From positions 3,872,125 through 3,936,124 of the forward strand of contig NZ_CP026001.1 of the NCBI RefSeq assembly GCF_003086775.1: a DNA stretch of 64,000 bases, given 5' to 3'. Numbering within the stretch: position 1 is the stretch's first letter; each line of letters starts with the position of its first letter. The position numbers and the translations under genes are program-made. Below the pieces are notes generated by a model. The model had not been told where the DNA came from. It did no database searches and saw nothing but the letters and a program-made list of their open reading frames with translations. Positions 1 through 9,308 of the stretch are shown here, piece after piece. This DNA comes from Stenotrophomonas sp. ZAC14D1_NAIMI4_1. GTDB taxonomy: Bacteria; Pseudomonadota; Gammaproteobacteria; Xanthomonadales; Xanthomonadaceae.

Positions 1-224
1 CAGTGGCCATCGGCGCGCGCCTCGTGCAGGCGCGGCAGGAACACCTGCGCCAGCCAGTGCTCGAACGGCATCTCATCGATGCCGAACGGCGAATCCACCG
101 CACGCGGCGCACCAACCTCGCCCTCGACCCAGCCCAGCGCGCGCAGCGCCTGCTCGATCGGGGCGACCAGGGCCGCGCGCGGATCTTCCGCACGCGGCCG
201 GCGCAGGGCATCCAGCCAGCCCAT
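1..224 (-). CDS. YqcC-like (DUF446) protein, C-terminus cut by window edge
   Basis: Reading leftward from an ATG at 224, eight bases after the frmA stop, gives an open frame that starts MGWLDALRRPR and runs to the window edge. It contains SPFGIDEMPFEHWLAQVFLPR followed by an LHEARADGH tail. This matches the conserved core of the small YqcC family (E. coli YqcC has PFCIDTLSFEQWLQWVFIPRM). The family is about 105 to 110 residues, so roughly a third is missing. Its biochemical function is not established. The tight spacing suggests it is the third gene of the frmR-frmA transcript. The start could instead lie slightly upstream, inside the end of frmA, but ATG 224 fits the family's usual N-terminal length. 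Confidence 0.75.
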   Translation of the reverse strand, partial: MGWLDALRRPRAEDPRAALVAPIEQALRALGWVEGEVGAPRAVDSPFGIDEMPFEHWLAQVFLPRLHEARADGH

Positions 225-232
225 GCCCAGGC

Positions 233-1676
<1,444 letters not shown>

Positions 1677-1692
1677 GGCGGCCACCTGCGGA

Positions 1693-1714
1693 ACTATACT
1701 GGGGGATAGTATAC
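1693..1714. promoter_or_regulatory. FrmR-type operator upstream of frmR
   Basis: The site reads ACTATACTGGGGGATAGTAT: ACTAT (1693-1697) and ATAGT (1706-1710) form inverted arms around a run of five G. A/T-rich arms around a central G/C tract are the known operator architecture of CsoR/FrmR-family repressors. It sits just upstream of the frmR start and probably overlaps its promoter. Confidence 0.8.
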
Positions 1715-1757
1715 ACAGGCGGCGCCGGCACTCAATCCAGCAGGCGATCGAAGGCGT

Positions 1758-2666
1758 TCAGTCGAACGCACCGGTGCTGGCCAGCCGGGTCAGCTCATCC
1801 ACCACGTAGCGCACCTTCGGCCGCAGGTGGCGGGTGGGCGGCCACAGCGCGTGGATCTCGATGTGCCGCTGCATGCAGTCGTCCAGCACCGACTGCAGCG
1901 CGCCGGACTGCAGGTGCCGCCGCACCAGCGAGACCGGCATCTGGCAGATGCCGAGCCCGGCAATGGCGCCGTCGATCACCGCGTCGCCATCGTTGAGCTG
2001 GTGGGTGGCCGAGGGAATGAAGGTGCCGCCCTCCCCGTCCGGGCCGATCCGCCATGCCATCGGCTGGCCATGGCGGTAGCCGACGATGCTGCGGTGCTGG
2101 CGCAGCTCGTCCACGTTGCGCGGCACGCCGTGCGCCTGCAGGTAGGACGGCGCCGCACAGGTGACCAGGCGCTGGCTGCCCAGCCGGCGCGCCACCAGGT
2201 GCTCGGCCTGCTGCAGGCTGCCGAAGCGGATCAGCAGGTCGATGCCCTCCTCGATCGGGTCGACGAAGTGGTCGGTGAAGGTCACCGTCAGCTGCAGGTC
2301 CGGGTACTGCTGGCAGAGCTTGAGCAGCACCGGCATCACCACCAGGCGGCCGAACGACGAGGGCATGTCGATGCGCAGGCGCCCGCTGGGCAGGTGCGCG
2401 GCCGAGCCCAGGCAGGCCTCGGCGGCGGAAATCTCATCCAGCGCGGCCGCGCACGAGGCGTAGTAGGCCTCGCCGTCGGTGGTCAGCGAGATGCGCCGGG
2501 TGGTGCGATGGAACAGGCGGACGCCCAGCCGCGCCTCCAGCCGCGCGATGGCCTTGCCCACCGCCGAGCGCGAGATGCCCAGCGCCTCGGCCGCTTCGGT
2601 GAAGGTGCTGGCACGGGCCGTGGTGACGAAGGTCACCAGGCCGTTCAGGGATTCCACGGGCAGCAT
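1758..2666 (-). CDS. LysR-family transcriptional regulator
   Basis: A 302-residue LysR-type regulator. Residues 1 to about 60 form the winged helix-turn-helix (TFTEAAEALGISRSAVGKAI), and the rest is the ligand-binding domain. The frame stays open to 2744, but the ATG at 2666 has a good GGAGG Shine-Dalgarno sequence and gives the usual LysR N-terminus, so it is preferred. It is divergent from the flavin oxidoreductase gene at 2786 and probably regulates it through the 119-base shared region, which contains a perfect 15-base palindrome. The effector molecule cannot be told from sequence. Confidence 0.9.
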   Translation of the reverse strand: MLPVESLNGLVTFVTTARASTFTEAAEALGISRSAVGKAIARLEARLGVRLFHRTTRRISLTTDGEAYYASCAAALDEISAAEACLGSAAHLPSGRLRIDMPSSFGRLVVMPVLLKLCQQYPDLQLTVTFTDHFVDPIEEGIDLLIRFGSLQQAEHLVARRLGSQRLVTCAAPSYLQAHGVPRNVDELRQHRSIVGYRHGQPMAWRIGPDGEGGTFIPSATHQLNDGDAVIDGAIAGLGICQMPVSLVRRHLQSGALQSVLDDCMQRHIEIHALWPPTRHLRPKVRYVVDELTRLASTGAFD

Positions 2667-2681
2667 CTGCAGCCTCCATTG

Positions 2682-2696
2682 GGGACATGATGTCCC
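2682..2696. promoter_or_regulatory. Perfect 15-base palindrome between lysR and Old Yellow Enzyme gene
   Basis: GGGACATGATGTCCC is a perfect 7-1-7 inverted repeat located 16 bases upstream of the LysR start and about 90 bases upstream of the oxidoreductase start. The position suits an autoregulatory operator for the divergent LysR protein. No binding evidence exists here, and the classical T-N11-A LysR box was not clearly matched. Confidence 0.45.
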
Positions 2697-2785
2697 GCCA
2701 AATGGGAAATCGAAGCTCTTTATGTGCCTCGATGTCAACTCCATCCTGTGTGCATGGCGCCGCGGGCGCCCTCCCCCACACCGAG

Positions 2786-3898
2786 ATGACCGAGATGACC
2801 GACCTGCTGTTCCGCCCCTTCGACCTGGCGGGAACCCCGCTGCACAACCGCATCGCGATGGCGCCGATGACCCGCGCGCGCAACCCCGGCGCCGTGGCCA
2901 ACGCGCTGACCGCCGAGTATTACCAGCAGCGCGCCAGTGCCGGCCTGATCATCAGTGAAGGCACGCCGGTGTCGCCGCAGGGCCAGGGCTACGTCGATGT
3001 GCCCGGCATCTGGTCGGACGAACAGGTGGCGGGCTGGAAGCAGGTGACCGACGCCGTGCACGCGGCGCAGGGCACCATTTTCGCCCAGCTGTGGCACGTC
3101 GGCCGCATGTCGCACAGCTCGCTGCAGCCCGACGGCGGCCAGCCGGTCAGCGCCGGTACGCGTGCGGTGGGCAGCGATCCGAGGTACTTCGCGTTCGTGT
3201 ACCTGGACGATGGCAGCCGCGGCCGCGTCGACCCGACCCCGCCGCGCGCCCTGCGCACCGAGGAAGTGCCGGGCATCGTCAGCGACTTCGTGCGCGGCGC
3301 GGAGAATGCCATCGCCGCCGGCTTTGATGGCATCGAACTGCATGCTGCCAATGGCTACCTGTTCGAGCAGTTCCTCAACCCGCTCACCAACGATCGGCAG
3401 GACCTGTACGGCGGGTCGCTGCGCAACCGCGCACGGCTGATCCTGGACACCGTGGATGCGATGGCCGCGCGCATCGGTGCGCACCGCGTCGGCGTGCGCC
3501 TGGCACCGAACAGCCAGGTCTTCGACATGCCGGCCTATGCCGAGAACGAGGCCAGCTACCTGTACCTGGCCGAAGAACTGGGCAAGCGCGGGCTGGCCTA
3601 CGTGCATCTGAATGACAACTACCTGCACGGCGAGCGCGCCATCGGCGAGGCGTTCCTGAAGGCCTTCAAGCAGGCCTACGGCGGCACCGTGCTGCTGGCC
3701 GGCGGCATGACCCGTGAGTACGCGCTGCGCCTGGTCGATGAAGGCACCATCGACATCGCCGCCTTCGGCCAGCCCTTCATCTCCAACCCGGACCTGGTCG
3801 CGCGGCTGCAGCAGGACATCGCACTGGCCACCCCCGATCGCGATACCTACTACGGCGGCGGCCGCGAAGGGTATCTGGATTACCCGGTCGCGGTCTGA
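2786..3898 (+). CDS. Old Yellow Enzyme family NADH:flavin oxidoreductase / alkene reductase (NemA-like)
   Basis: A 370-residue FMN-dependent TIM-barrel ene-reductase that would reduce activated C=C bonds and possibly nitro groups of electrophilic compounds with NAD(P)H. Visible family blocks are NRIAMAPMTR near the N-terminus, AQLWHVGRMSH, GFDGIELHAANGYLFEQFL and NDRQDLYGGSLRNRAR, and the C-terminal FGQPFISNPDLV. The frame is open from 2687, but family alignment places the start at ATG 2786 or ATG 2795 (MTDLLFRPFDL). Neither has a strong ribosome-binding site. The divergent LysR gene is the likely regulator, consistent with an electrophile-response role like NemA. The exact substrate is unknown. 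Confidence 0.92.
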   Translation: MTEMTDLLFRPFDLAGTPLHNRIAMAPMTRARNPGAVANALTAEYYQQRASAGLIISEGTPVSPQGQGYVDVPGIWSDEQVAGWKQVTDAVHAAQGTIFAQLWHVGRMSHSSLQPDGGQPVSAGTRAVGSDPRYFAFVYLDDGSRGRVDPTPPRALRTEEVPGIVSDFVRGAENAIAAGFDGIELHAANGYLFEQFLNPLTNDRQDLYGGSLRNRARLILDTVDAMAARIGAHRVGVRLAPNSQVFDMPAYAENEASYLYLAEELGKRGLAYVHLNDNYLHGERAIGEAFLKAFKQAYGGTVLLAGGMTREYALRLVDEGTIDIAAFGQPFISNPDLVARLQQDIALATPDRDTYYGGGREGYLDYPVAV

Positions 3899-3903
3899 CC
3901 GGG

Positions 3904-3944
3904 CATGGGGTCAGAGCCGCGCCAGGCGCGGATCTGACCCCATG
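3904..3944. terminator. Long palindrome between convergent genes, probable bidirectional terminator
   Basis: CATGGGGTCAGA (3904-3915) and TCTGACCCCATG (3933-3944) are perfect inverted arms, and the inner part adds CCGCGCC-A-GGCGCGG with one mismatch. It fills the 49-base gap between the convergent oxidoreductase and SMI1-type genes. There is no U tract, so termination is inferred from position and stem strength. A related palindrome with the same outer GGGGTC/GACCCC sequence lies at 57153-57191. Confidence 0.55.
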
Positions 3945-3947
3945 CGT

Positions 3948-4625
3948 TCAAGCGTCCTCGCGCACGTAGGCGAACGACTCGTCCAGCCGCGGGAAGCCGA
4001 TCACCTGCTGTACCAGCGCCTGCGCGTCGTCATCGGTGATGTCGCCTTCAGCGATTTCGCCCTCGCGCGCGAACAGCGCCGCCACTGCCGCATACTGGTC
4101 GGCGCGCAGAACCGGCTGGTGGTTCTGCAACCAGCGCTGCAGGTTCACGGCCAGCTCGCCATGCGACAGCAGCGAGTACGGCCGCTCATAGTCCGCCACC
4201 GCTTCAACCATCTTGCGGAACACGAAGTCCTGGTAGTTGGCGGCCAGTACATCGGCACGATCATCGTCATGCCACACCAGCACGACCGGCGGCTCGTCAA
4301 AACCGGGGGCATTGGTCCAGAAGCAATAGCTGTCACCTGCGCCGGTGCGTGCGAACGGCAGCAGCTGCAGGTCCGCGCGCAGGGGATTGTAGTGATCTTC
4401 GGCCGTGAGCTCCTGCCACGCCTCCAGCAGCTCGTCGTGCTCCAGCGGCTCGTACTCCTGCGCATACAGCAGCACCGGCGGGTCGTCCTGCAGCGTGGGA
4501 AACACCGTTTCGGACCACTGCGGGTGGCTGCCACCCCAGCTCAACCGACCTGCGTCATGCAGCTGCTGGAACAGCGGCGGGAATGCCTGGCCGGTCGCCT
4601 GTTCGATGTCGGTCAATCTGCTCAT
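3948..4625 (-). CDS. SMI1/KNR4-family protein
   Basis: A 225-residue soluble acidic protein. The N-terminal part (LTDIEQATGQAFPPLFQQLH, then GRLSWGG) and the later FWTNAPGFDEPPVVLVWHDD strand-rich block resemble the SMI1/KNR4 (SUKH) superfamily. In bacteria, members often act as immunity proteins for contact-dependent toxins, while others are housekeeping. An alternative ATG at 4640 exists, but ATG 4625 has an AAAGGA ribosome-binding site at good distance. No toxin gene is adjacent, so an immunity role is only a possibility. The family call is moderate because it rests on weak motifs. Confidence 0.6.
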   Translation of the reverse strand: MSRLTDIEQATGQAFPPLFQQLHDAGRLSWGGSHPQWSETVFPTLQDDPPVLLYAQEYEPLEHDELLEAWQELTAEDHYNPLRADLQLLPFARTGAGDSYCFWTNAPGFDEPPVVLVWHDDDRADVLAANYQDFVFRKMVEAVADYERPYSLLSHGELAVNLQRWLQNHQPVLRADQYAAVAALFAREGEIAEGDITDDDAQALVQQVIGFPRLDESFAYVREDA

Positions 4626-4740
4626 GGATGTCCTTTTCATGGGGAGCCACCTACCTTGCCTGAATTCACCCGGCAGATGAACCCGCAGCCTGCTCCAGCA
4701 GGTCTAGACTGCGTGCAACCGGCCTCCGCAGACCCCTGCC

Positions 4741-5157
4741 ATGGACTCCCCCGCCCGCACCTTCATCGTCAACATCGATGTGCCCGACCTGGCCGCTGCC
4801 GAAGCGTTCTACGTTGCAGCGTTCGGCCTGCATGCCGGCCGCCGCCTGGGGGCGGCCGCGCTGGAACTGCTCGGCGGCCCCACCCCGCTGTACCTGCTGC
4901 AGAGCGACGACGGCAGCGTGGCTACCGATGAGGGCGACGTGCGCGATTTCGAGCGGCACTGGACGCCGCTGCACCTGGACTGGGTGGTGGAAGACATCAA
5001 CGTCGCGCTCTCACGCGCGGTGGCTGCAGGCGCGGTGATCGAACTGCCGGTGAGCGAGCGGCGCTGGGGACGGCTGGCGGTGCTGGCCGATCCCTTCGGG
5101 CACGGGTTCTGCCTGATCCAGTTCGTCGGGTTGGGGTACGACGCGCTGGTGGAGTGA
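4741..5157 (+). CDS. VOC (glyoxalase/bleomycin-resistance fold) family protein
   Basis: A 138-residue vicinal-oxygen-chelate fold protein with the two beta-alpha-beta-beta-beta halves: RTFIVNIDVPDLAAAEAFYVAAFGL at the N-terminus and LHLDWVVEDINVALSRAVAAGA in the second half, ending LADPFGHGFCLIQF. Such proteins bind a metal and act as small-molecule lyases, dioxygenases or binding proteins. The likely metal positions include His in LHLDW and Glu/His near the end, but the substrate cannot be predicted. It is monocistronic and followed by a hairpin repeat. Confidence 0.85.
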   Translation: MDSPARTFIVNIDVPDLAAAEAFYVAAFGLHAGRRLGAAALELLGGPTPLYLLQSDDGSVATDEGDVRDFERHWTPLHLDWVVEDINVALSRAVAAGAVIELPVSERRWGRLAVLADPFGHGFCLIQFVGLGYDALVE

Positions 5158-5179
5158 GCGGCGCCGGCCATCCACGGTG

Positions 5180-5202
5180 GGTGCCGACCGTTGGTCGGCA
5201 CC
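5180..5202. repeat. Intergenic hairpin repeat (GGTGCCGACC type)
   Basis: GGTGCCGACC-GTT-GGTCGGCACC is a perfect 10-bp stem with a three-base loop between the convergent VOC and LysR genes. The same hairpin sequence recurs at 11044-11064 and 11178-11198, so it is a dispersed repeat that may also act as a terminator here. Confidence 0.8.
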
Positions 5203-5205
5203 GCA

Positions 5206-6090
5206 TCACTCCCGCAGCATGTCCACGAACGCACGCAGCGCCGACGCCATCTGCCGCTGCTTCGGGTAATACAGCACGAAGCCGGGAAACGGTTCGCTCC
5301 AGTCCTGCAGCACCGCCACCATTGTCCCGGCCTCGAGGTGCGGGCGCGCGGCATCTTCCAGCACGTAGGCCAGGCCGAACCCATCGAGCACCGCGCGGAT
5401 GATGGTGGTCTGCTCGCTCAGCGTCAGCCGCCCGCGCACATCGATTTCCAGCGACTGCCCATTGCGGTCGAACTGCCACTTGTACAGGTGCCCGCTGGCG
5501 AAGCGGAAACGGATGCATTCGTGCTGCAGCAGGTCGCGCGGATGCTGCGGCGCCGGGTGCCGGCGCAGGTAGTCCGGCGAGGCCACGATCATGCCGTGCA
5601 GCGCCCGCCCCAACGGCACCGCCACCATGTCCTCGGGCACGAACTCGTGCAGGCGCACGCCGGCATCAAAACCTTCGGCCACGATGTCCACCAGCCCATC
5701 GTTCTCGGTCAGCTCCAGGCGCACATCCGGGTGCGCGCGCAGGAAGCGGGTCAGCCGCGGGCCAAGCTGGTTCGGCACCGCCGAGCGGGCCGCATTGATG
5801 CGCAGCAGGCCGGTCGGACTGTCCCTGAACTGGTTCATTTCTTCCAGCGCGTCATGCACCTGGCCCAGCGCCGGCTGCAGCCGGTCCAGCAGGCGCTGCC
5901 CGGCCTCGGTCAGGGCCACGCTGCGGGTGGTGCGGTGGAACAGGCCCACCCCCAGCCGCTCTTCCAGCGCGCGGATCGCATAGCTCACCGCCGAGGTCGA
6001 CAGCGTCAGCTCGCCGCCAGCCTTGCGGAAGCTGCGATGGCGCGCCACCGCAGCAAAGGCCGCCAGGTGCGAAAGATTGTCAGTGGCCAT
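5206..6090 (-). CDS. LysR-family transcriptional regulator
   Basis: A 294-residue LysR-type regulator: MATDNLSHLAAFAAVARHRSFRKAGGELTLSTSAVSYAIRALE forms the helix-turn-helix, followed by the periplasmic-binding-fold effector domain with the typical GLLRINAARSA entry strand. It is divergent from the alcohol dehydrogenase gene at 6198 with a 107-base shared region, so it probably controls that gene. The effector is unknown. Confidence 0.92.
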   Translation of the reverse strand: MATDNLSHLAAFAAVARHRSFRKAGGELTLSTSAVSYAIRALEERLGVGLFHRTTRSVALTEAGQRLLDRLQPALGQVHDALEEMNQFRDSPTGLLRINAARSAVPNQLGPRLTRFLRAHPDVRLELTENDGLVDIVAEGFDAGVRLHEFVPEDMVAVPLGRALHGMIVASPDYLRRHPAPQHPRDLLQHECIRFRFASGHLYKWQFDRNGQSLEIDVRGRLTLSEQTTIIRAVLDGFGLAYVLEDAARPHLEAGTMVAVLQDWSEPFPGFVLYYPKQRQMASALRAFVDMLRE

Positions 6091-6197
6091 GATTGTGCAG
6101 TCTGCCTTGATGAATCATGCCGATATCCGGGCTTTGTAGGCCGGAACGAGGGGCGTATTGTAAAGCGCCTTTCGACAAACCCCGCCAAGGATTCCCC

Positions 6198-7250
6198 ATG
6201 TCCCTCGCCCATGGTTATGCGGTACGCACCAACACCGCCCCGCTTGAGCCCTTCACCTTCGAACGCCGCGCCGTCGGCGCCAACGACATCCGCATCGAAG
6301 TGCTGTACAGCGGCATCTGCCATTCCGACCTGCACCAGGCCCGCGACGATTGGGGCGGCGCCGAATACCCGATGGTGCCCGGCCACGAGATCATCGGCCG
6401 CGTGGTCGAGGTCGGCCCGGCCGTCACCACCCTGAAGGTCGGCGATTTCGCCGGCGTCGGCTGCATGGTCGATTCCTGCCGCCATTGCGATGCCTGCGAC
6501 CACGACCTGGAGCAGTACTGCGAAAAGGGCCCGACCTATACCTACAACAGCCACGACCGCAACACCGGCGAGCTGACCATGGGCGGCTACTCCGACCACA
6601 TCGTGGTCGAGCAGCGCTTCGTGGTGAAGGTCTCTGAAAAGCTGGACCTGAAGGCTGCCGCACCGCTGCTGTGCGCCGGCATCACCACCTACTCGCCGCT
6701 GCGCCACTGGAAGGTCGGCCCGGGCCAGAAGGTGGGCGTGATCGGCCTGGGTGGCCTCGGCCACATGGGCGTGAAGTTCGCCAAGGCGATGGGCGCCACC
6801 GTGGTGATGATCACCACCACCCCGGAAAAGGGTGCCGACGCCAAGCGTCTGGGCGCCGACGAAGTGCTGGTCTCGCGCGACGCCGAACAGATGAAGGCCC
6901 ACGCCAACAGCTTCGACTTCCTGCTCAACACGGTGCCGGTCAGCCACGACACCAACCCGTACATGAGCCTGCTCAAGCGCGATGCCACCATGTGCCTGGT
7001 CGGCGTCATCACCGAGCTGGACCCGCCGCTGATGGGCGGCACGGTCATCTTCGGCCGCAAGCACGTCACCGGTTCTGCGATCGGCGGCATGGCCGAAACC
7101 CAGGAAATGATGGACTTCTGTGCCGAGCACGGCATCGTCAGCGATGTTGAAGTGATCAACATCAAGGACGTGAACCAGGCCTGGGAGCGCATGGCGAAGA
7201 ACGATGTGCGCTACCGCTTCGTGATCGACATGGCCACCATCAAGGCCTGA
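6198..7250 (+). CDS. NAD(P)-dependent zinc alcohol/aldehyde reductase, YahK/CAD type
   Basis: A 350-residue zinc-dependent medium-chain dehydrogenase of the YahK/cinnamyl-alcohol dehydrogenase class, which mainly reduces aldehydes with NADPH. The catalytic zinc site includes Cys in YSGICHSD and the GHE motif. The structural zinc site is CRHCDACDHDLEQYC, and the cofactor motif is GLGGLGHMG. The frame extends upstream to 6117, but ATG 6198 has AAGG at the right distance and gives the family-typical start MSLAHGYAV. A strong terminator follows. Regulation by the divergent LysR gene is inferred from layout. Confidence 0.93.
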   Translation: MSLAHGYAVRTNTAPLEPFTFERRAVGANDIRIEVLYSGICHSDLHQARDDWGGAEYPMVPGHEIIGRVVEVGPAVTTLKVGDFAGVGCMVDSCRHCDACDHDLEQYCEKGPTYTYNSHDRNTGELTMGGYSDHIVVEQRFVVKVSEKLDLKAAAPLLCAGITTYSPLRHWKVGPGQKVGVIGLGGLGHMGVKFAKAMGATVVMITTTPEKGADAKRLGADEVLVSRDAEQMKAHANSFDFLLNTVPVSHDTNPYMSLLKRDATMCLVGVITELDPPLMGGTVIFGRKHVTGSAIGGMAETQEMMDFCAEHGIVSDVEVINIKDVNQAWERMAKNDVRYRFVIDMATIKA

Positions 7251-7269
7251 TCGCCACAGTCATGGAACG

Positions 7270-7298
7270 AAAAAACCCCGGCAATGCCGGGGTTTTTT
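7270..7298 (+). terminator. Rho-independent terminator after the alcohol dehydrogenase
   Basis: AAAAAACCCCGGC-AAT-GCCGGGGTTTTTT is a seven-bp G/C stem flanked by six A and six T, so it should work in both directions. It lies 20 bases after the dehydrogenase stop, and can also serve the leftward gene that ends at 7337. Confidence 0.95.
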
Positions 7299-7336
7299 CT
7301 GGCGCACAGCCGGCTGACACGGTCAGCCCAGTCAAA

Positions 7337-7744
7337 TCAACCGACACGATGCGGAATCCATTTCATGAAGACGTCAACGGGCTGTTGCTCAGCCTGCTCC
7401 GCCAGCGCCTGCAGGAAGTCCGCATAGGACCCTATGGCGGGCAGATCCCTGTAGTCCGATCCAGCCCAGAACACGAACCCGATGTTCATCTCGAACGCAC
7501 GCTTCACCAGCCGGGCGATACGCGAGCCTTCCACATCTGAGTTGGATCTGATGCGCAGGTAGACGTCGTTGATCAGATCACTGGCATCCCCGGCAACTGC
7601 GGCGCAACTGACTACCTGTTCCGCCCCAGGGAAGTAGAGGTCGGCAACTTCAGCCAGGAAGTCACTGTTCCGCGCTGCCGCCATTTCATCCCGCCCTGTT
7701 CCCTCTGCGGCAGGATTCTGCTCGAACAAGATGAACTGGCTCAT
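7337..7744 (-). CDS. Hypothetical protein, 135 residues
   Basis: I do not recognise this family. ATG 7744 (MSQFILFEQNPAAEG) is preferred over the open extension to 7783, because the extension runs into a SMAG hairpin. The protein is soluble, acidic and mixed alpha/beta, with no signal peptide, membrane segment or metal motif. Phrases such as DVYLRIRSNSDVEGSRIARLVKRAFEMNIGFVFWAGSDYRDLP suggest a compact globular domain. No strong ribosome-binding site is seen. It sits alone between a terminator and glutamate-cysteine ligase. Being a real gene is supported by codon-consistent translation and lack of a better frame. Confidence 0.6.
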   Translation of the reverse strand: MSQFILFEQNPAAEGTGRDEMAAARNSDFLAEVADLYFPGAEQVVSCAAVAGDASDLINDVYLRIRSNSDVEGSRIARLVKRAFEMNIGFVFWAGSDYRDLPAIGSYADFLQALAEQAEQQPVDVFMKWIPHRVG

Positions 7745-7755
7745 GGCAAGGGACG

Positions 7756-7778
7756 GTAGCGCCGGGCCATGCCCGGCG
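7756..7778. repeat. SMAG-type GTAG hairpin
   Basis: GTAG followed by CGCCGGGCCATGCCCGGCG, a seven-bp palindrome just upstream of the small hypothetical gene. It belongs to the dispersed GTAG-headed repeat family of S. maltophilia. Confidence 0.85.
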
Positions 7779-7792
7779 GCCACGCAGCGCGA

Positions 7793-9157
7793 TCAATAAG
7801 CAAACTCGCGGAACACCGGGTCCACGTCGCCATGCCAGCGGCCATGGAACAGCGCCAGCTTGCGCTCGGCCGGGGTCAGGCCCGACTCGACGATTTCCTG
7901 CAGCACGTCCAGGAATTTGCTTTCGTCCTGGCCATCGGCATTGCGCGCGGCGCGGCGCTTGAGGCCTTCCACGGAAATCTTCACGGCTTCGCGGGCCAGG
8001 TCGCGCACGGTGCCGTTGCGGAACGGCAGGCCCATGGCATGCTTCGGCACGCCGTCGCGCAGCGCGTGGCGCTCGGCCAGGCTGAAATCGCGCACAAGGT
8101 CCCAGGCAGCATCCAGCGCGGTGTCGTCGTACAACAGGCCCACCCAGAACGCCGGCAGCGCACACAGGCGGCTCCACGGGCCACCGTCGGCACCGCGCAT
8201 TTCCAGGTACTTCTTCAGGCGCACTTCCGGGAAGGCGGTGGTCATGTGGTCCGACCAGTCGCGCAGCGTCGGCAGCGCACCGGGCAGCACCGGCAGCTTG
8301 CCCTGCATGAAATCACGGAAGCTCTGCCCGCTGGCGTCGTGGTAGATGCCATCGCGGTAGGAGAAATACATCGGCACGTCGAGCAGGTAATCGACATAGC
8401 GCTCGTAACCGAAGCCATCCTCGAACACGAAGTCGAGCATGCCGGTGCGGTCGGCGTCGGTGTCGGTCCAGATGTGCGAGCGGTAGCTCAGGTAGCCGTT
8501 CGGCTTGCCTTCGGTGAACGGCGAATCGGCGAACAGCGCGGTGGCGATCGGCTGCAGCGCCAGCGACACGCGGAACTTCTTCACCATGTCCGCTTCGGTG
8601 GCGTAATCCAGGTTCACCTGCACGGTGGACGTGCGGGTCATCATGTCCAGGCCCAGCGAACCGACCTTGGGCATGTACGAACGCATGATCTTGTAGCGGC
8701 CCTTGGGCATCCACGGCATTTCATCGCGGCGCCACTTCGGCTGGAAGCCCATGCCGAGGAAGCCCAGCTGCAGTTCGCCGGCCACCTGTGCCACTTCATT
8801 CAAGTGGGTGCCGGTTTCCACGCACGTCTGGTGGATGGTTTCCAGCGCCGCGCCGGACAGTTCCAGCTGGCCGGCCGGCTCCAGCGTCACCGAGGCGTTG
8901 TCACGCAGCAGGGCGATGGTGTTGCCGTTCTCCTGCACCGGTTCCCAGCCGAAGCGGGTCAGGCCGTTGAGCAGGGCTTCGATGCCACGCTCGCCTTCGA
9001 AGGTCGGCGGGCGCAGGTCATCCAGGCGGAACCCGAACTTCTCGTGTTCGGTACCGATGCGCCACTGCGCACGGGGCTTTTCGCCGGAGGCAAGCACCTC
9101 GACCAGCTCCGAGCGGTCGGTAATGGGCGTATCGGCGACGTGGCTGGGGCTCGACAA
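7793..9157 (-). CDS. gshA: Glutamate-cysteine ligase (plant/proteobacterial type)
   Basis: This enzyme makes gamma-glutamylcysteine from glutamate, cysteine and ATP, the first step of glutathione synthesis, which the frmA pathway also depends on. Recognisable blocks are [11 protein letters not shown] (ATP/metal site), [41 protein letters not shown] and [14 protein letters not shown]. The longest frame begins at 9301. I chose the TTG at 9157 because it gives 454 residues, the length I recall for Xanthomonadaceae homologues, and because a TATAGT-like -10 on the same strand (complement of 9221-9226) would put transcription start inside the longer frame. There is no clear ribosome-binding site before the TTG, so the start is uncertain while the function is secure. 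Confidence 0.9.
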   Translation of the reverse strand: MSSPSHVADTPITDRSELVEVLASGEKPRAQWRIGTEHEKFGFRLDDLRPPTFEGERGIEALLNGLTRFGWEPVQENGNTIALLRDNASVTLEPAGQLELSGAALETIHQTCVETGTHLNEVAQVAGELQLGFLGMGFQPKWRRDEMPWMPKGRYKIMRSYMPKVGSLGLDMMTRTSTVQVNLDYATEADMVKKFRVSLALQPIATALFADSPFTEGKPNGYLSYRSHIWTDTDADRTGMLDFVFEDGFGYERYVDYLLDVPMYFSYRDGIYHDASGQSFRDFMQGKLPVLPGALPTLRDWSDHMTTAFPEVRLKKYLEMRGADGGPWSRLCALPAFWVGLLYDDTALDAAWDLVRDFSLAERHALRDGVPKHAMGLPFRNGTVRDLAREAVKISVEGLKRRAARNADGQDESKFLDVLQEIVESGLTPAERKLALFHGRWHGDVDPVFREFAY

Positions 9158-9308
9158 GGGGAGGACTCGCTGGACAGTGGCAGGGGATGTGGGGCTGGGG
9201 GCCTTCCATCGCAAGGGCGCACTATAGCGTGGCGGCCCTTCGCAGCATGCGACGGTGACGGGTTTCAGCATCCTACCGACGACCTCTTGACCCCCGTACA
9301 CTCAGGCC

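Noticed and set aside
3948..4625. The SMI1/KNR4-type gene as immunity partner of a toxin here
   Set aside because: No toxin gene adjoins it within the window; both neighbours are metabolic enzymes.
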